A DNA stretch of 64,000 bases from Rhizobium sp. G21. GTDB taxonomy: Bacteria; Pseudomonadota; Alphaproteobacteria; Rhizobiales; Rhizobiaceae. A model generated the notes under the pieces. The model made no database searches, was not told where the DNA came from, and saw nothing but the letters and a program-made list of their open reading frames with translations. Made by a program: the position numbers and the translations under genes. Of the stretch, positions 23,376 through 34,979 are shown piece by piece (positions within the stretch are counted from its first letter, which is position 1; the number at the start of each line of letters is the position of its first letter). The DNA lies in contig NZ_JACFXW010000001.1 of assembly GCF_014158035.1 (NCBI RefSeq), forward strand, positions 806,001 through 870,000, in the 5' to 3' direction.

Positions 23376-25470
23376 TCGGAGCGGCAGACGACGGGCAGAT
23401 TCAGCAAGGCGACGGCGCCGCCGTCCGCATGGTCGGACAGCGTCAAGGCGCCGCCGTGGCGACGGGCGATGGTGGCGCAGATATGCAGGCCCAGTCCCAT
23501 GCCTTGCGTATTGGCGCTGTTGGAGGCGCGGAAATACTTCTCCGTGAGCAGATGCCGTTCTGCCTCGGGCACGCCGATGCCCCAATCGGTCACCCTCAGG
23601 CTGAGCATCGCGCCGGATATCTCCGCATCGACATCCACCGGCGCCCCCGGCGGTGAAAATTTCAGCGCGTTCTCGACGAGGTTGGCGAGCGCCATGGCGA
23701 GAAGATCGGCGTCTACGACGATTTCCAGATCCCGCTCCGCCTCCCGGCGCTCGTAGCGGATCCGACGATCAGGAAAGGTGTCGCGCAGCATGGAAAACAA
23801 GGCGTCCATCGCCCTGGCGTAATCCTGACGTTTGAAGCGCGGTAGCGCCGAGGCGCCGTCTATCCGGCTGCGATGCAGGCTGACGTCGATCAGCTCCACC
23901 AGTCGTCCGATCGCGCGTTTGATGCGTTCGATCCGTTGTCGATTGCCGACGTCGTCGGGAGACAGACCGCGGGCGATCGAGGCGACGCTGCTGGAGACGA
24001 CCGCGAGCGGCGTGCGGTATTGATGCGAGATCACGTCGAGAAATCGGACCTGCTCGGCTTGCGCGTCACGCTCCGCCTTCAGAGCCGTTTCCGCTTCCTC
24101 CTTGGCCAGGCGCAACTCGGCAGTTCGCCGCTCCACCAGTTCGACCGCGGTTTTCTCAGCGGCGCGGGCGACGTCGAGCGCTCTGGCCTGGGCGACGGCG
24201 TGATCGCTTTCGGCCTGCCGGGTGCGGCGCGCCAGCGACAACTGCATGTAGAGAATGAAGAACAGAACCGCGATCTCGAAAGCGTAGTCGGACCAGTGCG
24301 TATAGGTGGACAATGCGGTCAGCCGTAGCGTCACCACCATCATGCCGATCAGCAGCGCCCCGAACGCCGATGTGGCGATCCCTGCGCCCGGTTCGCGCTT
24401 GAAGGCCAGCCAGGCGTTGCCGAAGAAGCCGGCGGCGAAGACGATGACGGCGGAGACCATCACCAGCGGCGCGATCATCTGGTAGAGATCGATCACGGTG
24501 AGGAAGAAGGTGAAGACCGACAGGAGCGCCGAAAATAGCAGGGCTTTGGCGAGCCAGGGGAAGTGTTTCGCCGCCCTTGTCTGGCCACGAACGAAAAGGC
24601 TCGCCATGCCCAGGCAGACGCTGCTCGAGGCGCCGCCGATCGCATCGACGACCACGCCTCCGCCGACGACCCAGTCCTCGAACAGGAGGCCCTTGTAGCA
24701 GAACTCGTTGACCGCCAGAGCCAGGAGCGCCACGGCGTATTGCAGGAACAGCGTCTCTCTCAGACCGCGCCAGATCAGCAGGTTCGCCACGCCCGAAAAG
24801 ACCAGCAACGCTTCGAAGGCGGCAAACCTGGCGGCGTCGAAAGCCGCCTGCTGGATCATGGTTTCGGCCGTGCGCAGCCAGCCGGTCACAGCGAGCGAAC
24901 TGCTGGTGCGGACGCGAACGAGGATTTCGCTCGCGCCGACCGGCGCGGTCAGCGGCACGATATGGCTGGTGGCGACAACCGGTCGCAGCCGCCTCGGATG
25001 ATGATCGCCGAGCATCACGGAAGCAAAATCTCGATTTCGCGCCGTCCAACCCGGATTCGGCGTGAACACCTCCACATCGTTGAGCACCATCGGCTTGAGC
25101 TCGAGAAAGAGCTTTCGCGGCGTCAGGTCGCGGTTGTCGAGCAGGATGCGGACCCAGATCGTGTCGTTGCGATAGCCGAGCGCCAGCCCGCCGCCCGCCG
25201 GCCTGAAGCGAGCGGCGATTTCGGGCCTTTCCAGATCCGCGGGCGTCAGCCCGTGCGACGGATCGACCAGGAATTGCATGTCGTGATCGATCGACAGCTG
25301 GGTGAACTGCTTGTCGATGGTCAAGGTTTCGGCGGCGAATGCGGCGGATGCGTAAATCAGCAGGGCCGCCAGGCTTCCGGCAAGACAGTTCGCAAATTTC
25401 ATTGATTATTACGCCCCCAGAATTTATCTGTAAATTTTAGGGTTATCGCAATCATTTCCCGGATATTGTT

Positions 25471-26163
25471 ATGGCAAAAGTCATGATCGTGGAAGACGAC
25501 ATCGAGCTGCGCGACAGCCTGGTCGACTATCTCTGCGAATGCGGTCATGACGCGCAGGGCGTGGGCAATGCCATCGAATTTTACCAAACGCTCGCGCGAG
25601 ACAACTTCGACGTCGTGATCCTCGACGTCAACCTTCCGCATTACGACGGACTGTCGGTCGCCGCGCATCTGTCTGAAACCAGCAACGCGGCCATCATCAT
25701 CATGACGGTGCAGGGGGCGGTCGAGGATCGGGTGCGCGGCTACAGATCCGGCGCCGATCTCTACATGGTCAAGCCTGTGGACTGCGAAGAACTCGCCGCC
25801 GCCGTTGTGGCGCTTTCGAAAAAACGCCGAAAGACGGAGTCTCCGTCGTCTTCGGGCGGCGCGGCCTGGCGGCTCAGTCTCACCGATTTCCAGCTGTCGG
25901 CGCCGTCGGGCAAGCGGGTCGATCTGACGCGCAACGAGATGCGGGTGATGGAAATGGTCTCGGCTCAGGCGGGCGCGATCGTGCCTCGGGCGGAACTGAT
26001 GCACTTCGTCAGCAAGGGCGCGATCGATCCGGACAGTCGCGCGCTGGACGCGGCGATCAGCCGGCTTCGCTCGAAGGTGCAGGCCGAATGCGGAATGACG
26101 CTGCCCCTGCAGACCGTCCAGAGCGCCGGCTTCGTTTTCGCCGGGACGATCCTCACCACCTGA
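25471..26163 (+). CDS. OmpR-type response regulator
   Basis: A 230-residue regulator with a receiver domain (MIVEDDIELRDSL with the acidic pair, phospho-acceptor in VVILDVNLPHYDG, conserved Lys in YMVKPVD) and a C-terminal winged-helix domain (RVDLTRNEMRVMEMV, RALDAAISRLRSKV). It should be phosphorylated by the divergent DISM kinase at 23333-25402. A stop-to-wing VQSAGFVF ends the domain as usual. Target genes are unknown. Confidence 0.93.
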   Translation: MAKVMIVEDDIELRDSLVDYLCECGHDAQGVGNAIEFYQTLARDNFDVVILDVNLPHYDGLSVAAHLSETSNAAIIIMTVQGAVEDRVRGYRSGADLYMVKPVDCEELAAAVVALSKKRRKTESPSSSGGAAWRLSLTDFQLSAPSGKRVDLTRNEMRVMEMVSAQAGAIVPRAELMHFVSKGAIDPDSRALDAAISRLRSKVQAECGMTLPLQTVQSAGFVFAGTILTT

Positions 26164-26177
26164 TCGGAGCCGCCTCC

Positions 26178-27065
26178 TCAGGGCGCATGGATCGAAGCAG
26201 GCTTCTGACGGAGGATAGAGGCAATGGAATGGGCTGCGAGCGCCGCGAGAATGATCGCGCCGCCGACCAGCGTGGCCGTCGTGGGCGTTTCCAGGAAGAT
26301 GAGCCAGACCCAGACCGGGGCCAGCACGGTTTCCAGGAGATAGAACATGCCCGACTCCGCCGCCGACAGATAGCGCGGACCGGTCGCCAGCGCCCAGAAG
26401 GCGAAGGGCGTCAGGATCAATCCGTTGAAGATGATCCAGCCGGGATGTTCGATGGTGAAGCCCACTTTCATGGAGACTGCGGCGCCGACGATGGCGGGAA
26501 TGATCGCGGCGGCCAGCGGCGTAAATCCGAAATCGAGGCGACTGGCGCGGCTGACTGTCAAGGCGCCCGCGATCGACAGCGCCGACAGCGCCGCCATGAG
26601 ATCGCCGAAGAGATGGCCGCTTTCCAGCCCGTCGCCGACGATGATCACCACGCCCAGGGTCATCGCCGCCATCGCCGCCCAGGTCGACGCGTCGGGCCGC
26701 TCGCGCAGGAAGATCCAGGACAGGAGCGCGCCGAACATCGGGTTGAAGGCGAGGATGAACGCCACGTTCGCCGTTGACGTGTTGAATACCGACAAAAGAA
26801 AGAAGATCGTCGACAAGCCGTAGAGACCCGCCACGAGCACGCCGCGCCAGTCGTGAAACAATGTGGGGCCGACGCCGCGCCTGGCCCGGATCACCGACCA
26901 GACGATGACCGCAACCAGCACGGTCAGAATACTGCGGACGAACAGCAGCGCCCAGACGCCGCCTTCAGACAGCCGCAGAATGGGGATGTCGAAGGACAGA
27001 GCCAACCCGCCGAGAAAAGTAATGATCACGCCTTTGGCGTGCGGGCTCAGCGATTGAAATGGCAT
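26178..27065 (-). CDS. EamA-family (DMT) transporter
   Basis: A 295-residue protein with about ten membrane segments arranged as two EamA repeats. The first repeat includes ALLFVRSILTVL and NVAFILAFNPMFGALLSWIFLRER; the second ends ETVLAPVWVWLIFLETPTTATLVGGAII, both typical of drug/metabolite exporters. The substrate is unknown. It starts five bases after the bpt stop and is probably co-transcribed with it. Confidence 0.87.
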   Translation of the reverse strand: MPFQSLSPHAKGVIITFLGGLALSFDIPILRLSEGGVWALLFVRSILTVLVAVIVWSVIRARRGVGPTLFHDWRGVLVAGLYGLSTIFFLLSVFNTSTANVAFILAFNPMFGALLSWIFLRERPDASTWAAMAAMTLGVVIIVGDGLESGHLFGDLMAALSALSIAGALTVSRASRLDFGFTPLAAAIIPAIVGAAVSMKVGFTIEHPGWIIFNGLILTPFAFWALATGPRYLSAAESGMFYLLETVLAPVWVWLIFLETPTTATLVGGAIILAALAAHSIASILRQKPASIHAP

Positions 27066-27070
27066 GGATT

Positions 27071-27841
27071 CTACCGGGCTTCGTTGGACGCAGGAGGCTC
27101 GTACAGCGTCCAGCCCTGATTAAGAAGGTGTTCCTGCGGCAGGAAGCGTGTCTTATAGGCCATCTTGCGCGAACCCTGGACCCAATAGCCGAGATAGACA
27201 TGCGGCAGCCCCTTGGCCTGCGTCCGCCTGACGTGATCGAGAATCATGAAGGTCCCCAGCGATCGCGGCTCGAGATCGGGATCGTAGAACGAGTAGACCA
27301 TCGACACGCCGTCGGCCATCATGTCGGTGAGCGCGACCGCCACCAATTGGCCCGATGGCGGCGAACGCCAGCCGTCGCCTTCGGTCCTCAGCCGGTATTC
27401 GATGATCTTGGTGTGGACATGCGAATCTTCGACCATCATCGCGTAGTCGAGCACCGACATGTCGGACATGCCGCCCTGGGTGTGGCGGCTGTCGAGATAT
27501 TTGCGAAACAGAGAAAACTGCTCGGTCGACGGTTCGGCGGGATATTCCCGACCGACGAGATCGTCATTGCCCGCGAGCACCCGGCGCATCGAGCGGGTCG
27601 GACGGAATTCGTCGGCGAGGATGCGAACCGAAACGCAGGCCCTGCAGCTTTCGCAGGCCGGACGATAGGCGATGTTTTGAGACCGGCGAAAGCCGCCCTG
27701 GGTGAGGATGTCGTTCATCTCCGGCGCGCGCTGGCCGACCAGATGCGTGAACACCTTCCGCTCGACCTGCCCCTGCAGATAAGGGCATGAGGCAGGCGCC
27801 GTCATGAAGAACTGCGGGGATGGATGCGCCTGCGTGTTCAT
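27071..27841 (-). CDS. bpt: Aspartate/glutamate leucyltransferase (Bpt/Ate)
   Basis: The enzyme transfers an amino acid (leucine in bacterial Bpt) from tRNA to N-terminal Asp or Glu of proteins, marking them for ClpS/ClpAP. The 256-residue protein has the family Cys cluster [18 protein letters not shown] and [15 protein letters not shown], and the GNAT-like core [33 protein letters not shown]. Length and motifs match Bpt. It lies upstream of the EamA gene in one transcript. Confidence 0.93.
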   Translation of the reverse strand: MNTQAHPSPQFFMTAPASCPYLQGQVERKVFTHLVGQRAPEMNDILTQGGFRRSQNIAYRPACESCRACVSVRILADEFRPTRSMRRVLAGNDDLVGREYPAEPSTEQFSLFRKYLDSRHTQGGMSDMSVLDYAMMVEDSHVHTKIIEYRLRTEGDGWRSPPSGQLVAVALTDMMADGVSMVYSFYDPDLEPRSLGTFMILDHVRRTQAKGLPHVYLGYWVQGSRKMAYKTRFLPQEHLLNQGWTLYEPPASNEAR

Positions 27842-27934
27842 ACTGCGTGAAGATTCTCACCATTTGCTCCGGCGCAGAAGATAGATCAGTTCGCCGGCTT
27901 GTAAAAGCGCAATCGTCGCGGGACGTTCCCGCCC

Positions 27935-28402
27935 TCAGTATCGGGGCCCGCCCAGGCGGCTCGCCCGCACCAGAACAGTGCCGAGCGCGATGTCGTGCAG
28001 CAGGCGCTTGCGGTTGGTGAAGAGGCCCACCAGCAGGATGAGCGGCGTCAGGAACGAGTTCAACACCCAGAACAGGACGACATGCAGGAGACCGGTCGTG
28101 AAATCGATGCGGTTGCCGCTGTCGCTGACAAGCGTGAGGTCCATCACCCTCATGCCCGGCGTCGCCTGGGCGCGCGAGGACAGCGACAGGGCGAAATACA
28201 GGCCGGCGACGACGAAGAACAACACCGGAAAAAGGTAGAAGGCGAGGCCCAGCGTCAGCACGCCGAGGATGAACACCAGCACCGCCGCCGGCAGCAGCAA
28301 GAGGCAGATCAGCGCATAGTCGACCACGAAAGCCAGCATGCGCCGGCTCAACACGCCATCCAGGGCGGCGGTGGCATAGTCTCGGTCGAGGGCGTTGGTC
28401 AT
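27935..28402 (-). CDS. RDD-family membrane protein
   Basis: A 155-residue protein with three or four hydrophobic helices. RRMLAFVVDYALICLLLL is the RDD-type first helix with Arg and Asp, and TPGMRVMDLTLVS plus KRLLHDIALGTVLV are the other conserved elements of the family. Function is unknown; some RDD proteins act as sodium or proton exchangers. It is between bpt and parC on the same strand. Confidence 0.85.
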   Translation of the reverse strand: MTNALDRDYATAALDGVLSRRMLAFVVDYALICLLLLPAAVLVFILGVLTLGLAFYLFPVLFFVVAGLYFALSLSSRAQATPGMRVMDLTLVSDSGNRIDFTTGLLHVVLFWVLNSFLTPLILLVGLFTNRKRLLHDIALGTVLVRASRLGGPRY

Positions 28403-28529
28403 GAAAGCGGTCCTTTTTAGCGTTGCCGCTGATATGGGCGATCAGATCCGCGCCGGCAAGGACCTGCGGATCGGTCCGGCATCGATTTCCTCCGGCGACC
28501 GAAAGACCGGCCGCGTTCGTGATCGAGGC

Positions 28530-30779
28530 TCAGCCGGAGAATTTGCCCGATCTCGGGAAACCCTTGGGAACGGTGCGGCCGGCGGTGGCGCGGTCGGCCA
28601 ACCATTCGGCCAGCTCGTCCTTTTTGCGGATGAAGTTGCGGCCGGCGCTGTCGTCCCAGGTGAGGCCGGCCTCGATGTCGAACACCCTGATGTCGGAGAC
28701 GCCGCCGTCCTTGTAGCGCTGCAGACGAACGCCCTTGCCGCGGGTCATTTCCGGCAGTTGACTGATCGGGAACACCAGCATCTTGCGATTTTCGCCGACG
28801 ATGGCGACATGGTCGCCCTTGGCGTGCACCACGAGTTTCGCCTCGTCCGGCATGGCGACGTTGAGGATCTGCTTGCCCTTGCGGGTGTTGGCGACGAGTT
28901 CGGACTCGTTGACCAGGAAACCGTAGCCCTGAACCGACGAGACGATCAGCTTGCGCGCGGAATCCAGCACGAAGGCGGTCAGCACGTCCTGATCGTTTTC
29001 CATGTCGATCATGATGCGCAGCGGCTCGCCATGGCCGCGGCCGCCCGGCAGTTTGTCGGCCCCCAGCGTGAAGGCCTTGCCGCCGGTGGTGAAGACGATG
29101 ACCTTGTCCGTCGTCTGGGCGTGGAAGGCGATCTTGAGACTGTCGCCCTCCTTGAACTGCAGCGTCGAGAAATCGCCGAGATGGCCCTTGAGCGCTCGAA
29201 TCCAGCCTTTTTCCGAGACGACGACGGTGACCGGCTCCTTCTCGATCAGGGCCTGTTCGATGGCTTCCAGATCGGTCGAGGGCGCGTCGGCGAAATCGGT
29301 GCGGCGGCGGCCGAGCGGGGTGGCCTTGGCGAATTTCTTCTTTACCTCGCCGATATCCCAGGCGACCGTCTGCCATTGCTTCTCTTCGGAAGCCAGCAGC
29401 GCCTCGATGCCGGCCTTCTCGGCCGTCAGCCCGTCGAACTCCTTGCGGATCTCGAATTCCTCGAGCTTGCGCAGCGAACGCAGCCGCATGTTGAGGATCG
29501 ATTCCGCCTGCAGATCGGTCAGGCTGAAAGTCGACATCAGAACGGCCTTCGGCTCGTCCTCCTCGCGGATGATGCGGATCACCTCGTCGAGATTGAGATA
29601 GGCGATCAGGTAGCCGCCCAGCACTTCCAGCCGGCGCTCGATCTCGGCCAGGCGATGGCGTGAGCGCCGCACCAGCACTTCGCGGCGATGGGCGAGCCAT
29701 TCGGTCAGCACGTCCTTGAGCGACATGACCCTGGGCACCTTGCCCATGGACAGCACGTTCATGTTCAACGACACGCGGCTTTCGAGTTCGGTCAGCCGGA
29801 ACATCGATTCCATCAGCAGCGACGCATCGACCGTCCGGCTCTTGGGCACGAGCACGATCCGCACGTCCTCCGCGGATTCGTCGCGGACATCTTCCAGAAG
29901 CGGCAGTTTGCGGGCGATCAGCAGTTCGGCGATCTTTTCGATCAACCGCGACTTCTGCACCTGATAGGGAATTTCGGTGATGACGATCTGGTAGCCGCCG
30001 CGCCCCAGATCTTCCTGGCTCCACTTGGCGCGGACGCGGAAACCGCCCCTGCCCGTCTCATAGGCGTCGAGAATACTGGCCCGGCTTTCGATGATGGTGC
30101 CGCCGGTCGGCAGGTCGGGTCCGGGCATCAATTCGACCAGATCGGCGACGGTGGCCTCCGGATTCTTGATCAGATGCAGGGCCGCGTCGCAGATCTCGTG
30201 AACATTGTGCGGCGGAATATTCGTCGCCATGCCGACCGCGATGCCGGAGGAGCCGTTGGCCAGCAGGTTCGGGAAGGCGCCGGGAAGAACGATCGGCTCT
30301 TCGTCTTCCTCGTTGTAGGTCGGACGAAAATCGACCGCGTCCTCGCCGATGCCTTCGAGCAACAGCGCGGCGACATCGGTCATGCGGGCTTCGGTGTAGC
30401 GCATGGCGGCGGGATTATCGCCGTCGATATTGCCGAAATTGCCCTGGCCGTCGACGATGGGATAACGGATGGCGAAATCCTGCGCCAGGCGCACCATCGC
30501 GTCATAGATCGCCTGGTCGCCGTGCGGATGGAATTTACCCATGACGTCGCCGACGATGCGGGCGCATTTTTTATAGGCGGTGTTGGGGCGCACGCCCATT
30601 TCGCTCATGGCGTGGATGATGCGGCGATGCACGGGCTTGAGGCCGTCGCGCACGTCGGGCAGCGCGCGGTGCATGATGGTCGACAAGGCGTAGGCGAGAT
30701 AGCGCTCTTCCAGCGCTGTCCGCAAATCGATCGGCTGAATGTCGTCCCCGCCGCCCGGCGGCAAATCGCTTTTACCCAT
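28530..30779 (-). CDS. parC: DNA topoisomerase IV subunit A
   Basis: ParC is the DNA-cleaving subunit of topoisomerase IV, which unlinks daughter chromosomes. The 749-residue protein contains [36 protein letters not shown] and the catalytic Tyr in [10 protein letters not shown]. Its length and the five-bladed C-terminal part (ending [13 protein letters not shown]) fit alphaproteobacterial ParC rather than GyrA, which is usually longer. The gene is separated from the RDD gene by 127 bp. Confidence 0.94.
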   Translation of the reverse strand: MGKSDLPPGGGDDIQPIDLRTALEERYLAYALSTIMHRALPDVRDGLKPVHRRIIHAMSEMGVRPNTAYKKCARIVGDVMGKFHPHGDQAIYDAMVRLAQDFAIRYPIVDGQGNFGNIDGDNPAAMRYTEARMTDVAALLLEGIGEDAVDFRPTYNEEDEEPIVLPGAFPNLLANGSSGIAVGMATNIPPHNVHEICDAALHLIKNPEATVADLVELMPGPDLPTGGTIIESRASILDAYETGRGGFRVRAKWSQEDLGRGGYQIVITEIPYQVQKSRLIEKIAELLIARKLPLLEDVRDESAEDVRIVLVPKSRTVDASLLMESMFRLTELESRVSLNMNVLSMGKVPRVMSLKDVLTEWLAHRREVLVRRSRHRLAEIERRLEVLGGYLIAYLNLDEVIRIIREEDEPKAVLMSTFSLTDLQAESILNMRLRSLRKLEEFEIRKEFDGLTAEKAGIEALLASEEKQWQTVAWDIGEVKKKFAKATPLGRRRTDFADAPSTDLEAIEQALIEKEPVTVVVSEKGWIRALKGHLGDFSTLQFKEGDSLKIAFHAQTTDKVIVFTTGGKAFTLGADKLPGGRGHGEPLRIMIDMENDQDVLTAFVLDSARKLIVSSVQGYGFLVNESELVANTRKGKQILNVAMPDEAKLVVHAKGDHVAIVGENRKMLVFPISQLPEMTRGKGVRLQRYKDGGVSDIRVFDIEAGLTWDDSAGRNFIRKKDELAEWLADRATAGRTVPKGFPRSGKFSG

Positions 30780-31060
30780 GGCTTCTGTCTAGACCGGATA
30801 AGGCGGCAGGAGCAAGAAGCGCAGGCGATTGGGCTGTGGACAGCGGCCAGGCGACGCCCAGAAATAAAGCAACGCCTAATGTATTCGAACGATCGATCTC
30901 GTGCCTCTCTGGTTGCAATTTTCCGCTCCGACGACTAATCCTGCCCCTCGTCGGAAGCGGTGCTTTCGATGATGTTCGAACGCCGCCGGAATCCGTGACG
31001 GGTTTTTCACACGGACGCATGACGACGATCGGCATCGCATCGATCATTCATGGAGCAGTT

Positions 31061-31462
31061 ATGCGTCGCTTAATTAAAACCGTCCTTGCCGCGGCCACTT
31101 TCATCGCCGCGGGTTTTGCCGCCCAGGCCGAGGATTACAAGGTTCCGGCCAATAAGACGTCGGGCCTCACCTTCTTCTACGTCTATTCCGAATTGAATTG
31201 CGCCTTCGGCAGCAAGCCCACGTTCAAGGTGCTGACCGAGCCCAAGCACGGCAAGATCTTTTCCAAATGGATGAAGCTGAACCTGACCGACGTTCCCAAG
31301 AACTGCAAGGGTCGGCCGGTTTACGGCACGGCGATCTTCTACACGCCGGACAAGGGCTATCGCGGCAAAGACTATGCCCGCGTCGGCATCGGCAAGACCG
31401 AAATTCCGCTGACCCAGGTCTATAACAGCCGCGCGATGTTCATCAACATCACGGTGGAATGA
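31061..31462 (+). CDS. Small secreted protein of unknown function
   Basis: A 133-residue protein with a signal peptide (MRRLIKTVLAAATFIAAGFA, cleavage after AQA). The mature part is basic and has two Cys (ELNCAF and PKNCKG) that could form a disulfide, then a beta-rich C terminus (YTPDKGYRGKDYARVGIGKT). The pattern resembles single immunoglobulin-like domains of periplasmic proteins. GGAGCAG precedes the ATG. I cannot name a family. It is monocistronic between parC and the next secreted-protein gene. Confidence 0.75.
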   Translation: MRRLIKTVLAAATFIAAGFAAQAEDYKVPANKTSGLTFFYVYSELNCAFGSKPTFKVLTEPKHGKIFSKWMKLNLTDVPKNCKGRPVYGTAIFYTPDKGYRGKDYARVGIGKTEIPLTQVYNSRAMFINITVE

Positions 31463-31713
31463 AGCCATATCCGGGCGGCGGGCCGATACTCGGGGATCGT
31501 CCGCCGCATCATTTTAGATCTTCCTATTTGGGCGCCTGCGCATTAACCTCGGCGTCAACGGCGTTGCCGGGATTTAAGAGCCGCTTCGCGCCTTTGCCGC
31601 GGAAGCGCCCTTTTGTCATCGCAAGTCGAATAATTCCGTCGGCCGCTTCGTTCAGACGCCAGGACCATCGGTTCCGCCGACCGGTTAGTGACCAAACCAC
31701 GAAAGGGAGTTTC

Positions 31714-32922
31714 ATGAACCGCCAACGCCTCATTGGCCTGCTTCTCGCCGGCGCATCCTTCACTGCGCTCGCGCACAACGCCTTTGCCCTCGACGGTCAG
31801 GAAATCGTCACGAACTTCAACAAGCTCACCTCGGCGAATGGCGTGACGCTCTCGGCCGAGGGAACGGAGGTCGATGGCGACACCGTCACCCTCACAGGCG
31901 CGAAACTCACTGTTTCGGCAGCCACGACCCAGGAGCCGAACGACACCGTGCTGCCTCTCGGCGACGTGACGCTCGAAGGCGTCACCGAGGAGGAAGGCAA
32001 TTATACGATCGAGAAAGCGAGCTTCGCGGATATCGACGTCAAGGAAAAGGAAGGCGGCGTCACCGCCAAGGACATCTATCTCGAAGGTCTCTACCTTCCA
32101 GCCAATGCGGAGCCCGGCTCGCTCGATTCGCTGATGATGCCTGAAACCGTGCATATCGGCGCGGTCGTGGTGACCGACAAGGGCAAGGAAGTCGCGAGCC
32201 TCGACGAGGTGACGGCGAATTACACTCTGTCGGACGACGAGTCCAAGATCGACATGGACGCTTCCGTCAGCGGCATCAAGATCGACGCCTCCTCGGCTCC
32301 CGATCCCAAGGCGCAGGACACGATCAAGGCGCTCGGCCTCGAAACCATCTCGGGCGACATCACCATGAAGGCCGACTGGACATTGGCCGACGGCAAGATG
32401 AACTTGACGGAATACGCCTTCGACTTCGACAATGTCGGCCGTCTCGATGTCACCTTCTCGATGTCGGGCTATACGCTCGATTTCGTCAAGAACATGCAGG
32501 AAGCCCTGAAGGCCGCCGAGGCGAACCCGAACAAGGAAGCCGGCCAGCAGGCGCTGGGCATGGCCATGCTCGGCCTGATGCAGCAGTTGAGCTATAACGG
32601 CGCCTCGATCCGCTTCGAAGACGCCGGCATCACCGCCAAGGCGCTGGACTATGCCGGCAAGCAGCAGGGCGTCGACGGCAAGCAGTTCGCCCAGTCGCTC
32701 AAAGGCATGGCGCCGATGATGCTGGCGCAACTCAACATTCCGGATCTGCAGGCGCAGATCTCCTCGGCGATCAACGCCTATCTCGACGATCCCAAGAGCA
32801 TCGAGGTCTCCGCGACGCCGGGGCAGCCGCTGCCCGTCCCGCAGATCATGGGCGCGGCGATGGGCAATCCCGCCGATCTCGCCAAGACCCTGAATGTCCA
32901 GGTCAAGGCCAACGCCGAATAA
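31714..32922 (+). CDS. Secreted/periplasmic protein of unknown function
   Basis: A 402-residue precursor with signal peptide (MNRQRLIGLLLAGASFTALA, cleavage near AFA-LDG). The mature protein is acidic with repeated beta-strand patterns (VDGDTVTLTGAKLTV, GDVTLEGVTEEEG) and a helical C-terminal half with Gln-rich stretches. AAAGGGAG precedes the ATG at 31714. No named family is recognised with certainty. A terminator follows the gene. Confidence 0.8.
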   Translation: MNRQRLIGLLLAGASFTALAHNAFALDGQEIVTNFNKLTSANGVTLSAEGTEVDGDTVTLTGAKLTVSAATTQEPNDTVLPLGDVTLEGVTEEEGNYTIEKASFADIDVKEKEGGVTAKDIYLEGLYLPANAEPGSLDSLMMPETVHIGAVVVTDKGKEVASLDEVTANYTLSDDESKIDMDASVSGIKIDASSAPDPKAQDTIKALGLETISGDITMKADWTLADGKMNLTEYAFDFDNVGRLDVTFSMSGYTLDFVKNMQEALKAAEANPNKEAGQQALGMAMLGLMQQLSYNGASIRFEDAGITAKALDYAGKQQGVDGKQFAQSLKGMAPMMLAQLNIPDLQAQISSAINAYLDDPKSIEVSATPGQPLPVPQIMGAAMGNPADLAKTLNVQVKANAE

Positions 32923-32933
32923 GCCGCAAACAG

Positions 32934-32962
32934 AAAGGGCGCCGAAACCGGCGCCCTTTCCG
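32934..32962. terminator. Bidirectional terminator between a secreted-protein gene and aspS
   Basis: A perfect 10-bp stem (32934-32943 with 32950-32959) with a 6-base loop lies between two convergent genes. A short T run closes the 3' arm in each direction, so it can serve both. Confidence 0.75.
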
Positions 32963-32980
32963 CATCGAGATTTCGAAGGA

Positions 32981-34771
32981 TCAGTCCTTCTTCGCCGGCG
33001 GGATCACCCGCAGCGACAGTTCCATCAACTGCTTGGGCGTGGCGGCCGACGGCGCGTTCATCAGAAGATCCTGCGCCTGCTGGTTCATCGGGAACAGCGT
33101 GATTTCGCGCAGGTTCTTGGCGCCGACCAGGAGCATGACCACGCGATCGATGCCGAAGGCGCAGCCGCCATGCGGAGGCGCGCCATACTGGAAGGCGCGA
33201 TACATGCCGCCGAAGCGCTCTTCGACATCCGCCTGGCTGAGCCCGACCATTTCGAACGCCTTGACCATAAGTTCCGGCGACTGGTTACGGATCGAGCCCG
33301 AGGCGATTTCGAAACCGTTGCAGACCGCATCATACTGATAGGCCTTGATCGTGAGCGGATCCTGGCTTTCCAGCGCTTCGAGCCCGCCCTGCGGCATAGA
33401 GAACGGGTTGTGGGCGAAATCGATCTTCTTGTCTTCCTCGCTCCATTCGAAGAAGGGGAAGTCGACGATCCAGCACAGTTCATAGCGGTCGCGATCGACC
33501 AGGTTGAGTTCCTCGCCGGCGCGGGTGCGGGCTTCACCGGCAAATTTGTAGAACTTGGCGGGCTCGCCGGCCACGAAGAAGCAGGCGTCGCCGGCTTCCA
33601 GGCCGAGCTGGGCGCGCACGGCGTCGGTGCGTTCTTCGCCGATATTCTTGGCGAGCGGGCCGGAGCCTGCGGTCTTGCCGTCTTCTTCCTTCCAGAAGAT
33701 ATAGCCGAGGCCGGGCTGACCCAGCGACTGCGCCCAGGCGTTCATGCGGTCGCAGAAGGCGCGGGACCCGCCGGTCTTGGCCGGGATCGCCCAGACTTCG
33801 ACCTTCGGGTTGGACGCGATCATGTTGGCGAACACCTTGAAGCCGGAGCCGGCGAAATGTTCGGTGACGTTTTGCATTTCGATCGGGTTGCGCAGATCGG
33901 GCTTGTCGGAGCCGTATTTGCGGATCGCGACGTCATAGGGGATCAGCGGCCAGTTCTTGGTGACCGGTTTGCCGTCGGCGAATTTTTCAAACACTTCGGT
34001 GATCAGCGGACCCATCGTGTTCCAGATGTCTTCCTGGGTCACGAAGCTCATTTCGACGTCGAGCTGGTAGAATTCGCCCGGCAGGCGGTCGGCGCGCGGG
34101 TCTTCGTCGCGGAAGCAGGGAGCGATCTGGAAATAGCGGTCGAAACCCGCCACCATCAACAGCTGCTTGTACTGCTGCGGCGCCTGCGGCAGGGCGAAGA
34201 ACTGGCCGGGATGGATGCGGCTCGGCACGAGGAAGTCGCGCGCCCCTTCCGGCGACGAGGCGGTCAGGATGGGCGTGGTGTATTCGGTGAAGCCGGCCGA
34301 GGCCATGCGCGCGCGCATGTCGGCGATGATCTGGGTGCGCTTGACGATGTTCTTGTGCAGCGTGTCGCGGCGCAGGTCGAGGAAGCGGTATTTCAGGCGG
34401 ATGTCTTCGGGATATTCGAGCTCGCCGAACACGGGAAGCGGCAATTCCTTGGCGGCGGAGAGAACTTCGATCTCCTGCGCGTAAAGCTCGATCTCGCCGG
34501 TGGCCATGTTCTTGTTGACGGTGTCGTCCGACCGCGCCTTGACGCTCCCGTCGATGCGGATGACCCATTCGCCGCGGACTTTCTCCGCCGCCGCAAAAGC
34601 CGGGGAATCGGGATCGACCACGACCTGGGTCATGCCGTAGTGATCGCGCAGATCGATGAACAGCACGCCGCCATGATCGCGGACACGATGCACCCAGCCG
34701 GAAAGGCGGACGGTCGATCCGACGTCGGTTTTACGGAGGGCGGCGCAAGTGTGGCTGCGATAGCGGTGCAT
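32981..34771 (-). CDS. aspS: Aspartyl-tRNA synthetase
   Basis: AspS charges tRNA-Asp (and in many alphaproteobacteria also tRNA-Asn for later amidation). The start [13 protein letters not shown] at 34771 is preceded by CAGGA; longer readings add unlike sequence. The 596 residues hold an N-terminal OB fold ([23 protein letters not shown]), class II motif 2 ([16 protein letters not shown]) and motif 3 ([14 protein letters not shown]). Whether the enzyme is non-discriminating cannot be told here, as gatCAB is outside the window. Confidence 0.97.
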   Translation of the reverse strand: MHRYRSHTCAALRKTDVGSTVRLSGWVHRVRDHGGVLFIDLRDHYGMTQVVVDPDSPAFAAAEKVRGEWVIRIDGSVKARSDDTVNKNMATGEIELYAQEIEVLSAAKELPLPVFGELEYPEDIRLKYRFLDLRRDTLHKNIVKRTQIIADMRARMASAGFTEYTTPILTASSPEGARDFLVPSRIHPGQFFALPQAPQQYKQLLMVAGFDRYFQIAPCFRDEDPRADRLPGEFYQLDVEMSFVTQEDIWNTMGPLITEVFEKFADGKPVTKNWPLIPYDVAIRKYGSDKPDLRNPIEMQNVTEHFAGSGFKVFANMIASNPKVEVWAIPAKTGGSRAFCDRMNAWAQSLGQPGLGYIFWKEEDGKTAGSGPLAKNIGEERTDAVRAQLGLEAGDACFFVAGEPAKFYKFAGEARTRAGEELNLVDRDRYELCWIVDFPFFEWSEEDKKIDFAHNPFSMPQGGLEALESQDPLTIKAYQYDAVCNGFEIASGSIRNQSPELMVKAFEMVGLSQADVEERFGGMYRAFQYGAPPHGGCAFGIDRVVMLLVGAKNLREITLFPMNQQAQDLLMNAPSAATPKQLMELSLRVIPPAKKD

Positions 34772-34979
34772 GGTCTGATCCTGCATTCTTGTCTTGGGGC
34801 AATCCGCGAAAGACGCGGATTCTCGGGCTTTGGAATCCGGCGGGACAAGCGCATGACGCGCCGGATTTGTCAAGGCTGATGGGCGGCCGGTAGCCATGGC
34901 GAACTGACCAGGCAAGGTTGTAGCGCCTGATCGAATCTGTCTAGCCTCGTCGGGAGACCAACGGAACGGGAGCGCCATC

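Noticed and set aside
32894..34879. Long plus-strand reading frame opposite aspS
   Set aside because: Antisense shadow of a complete aspartyl-tRNA synthetase.
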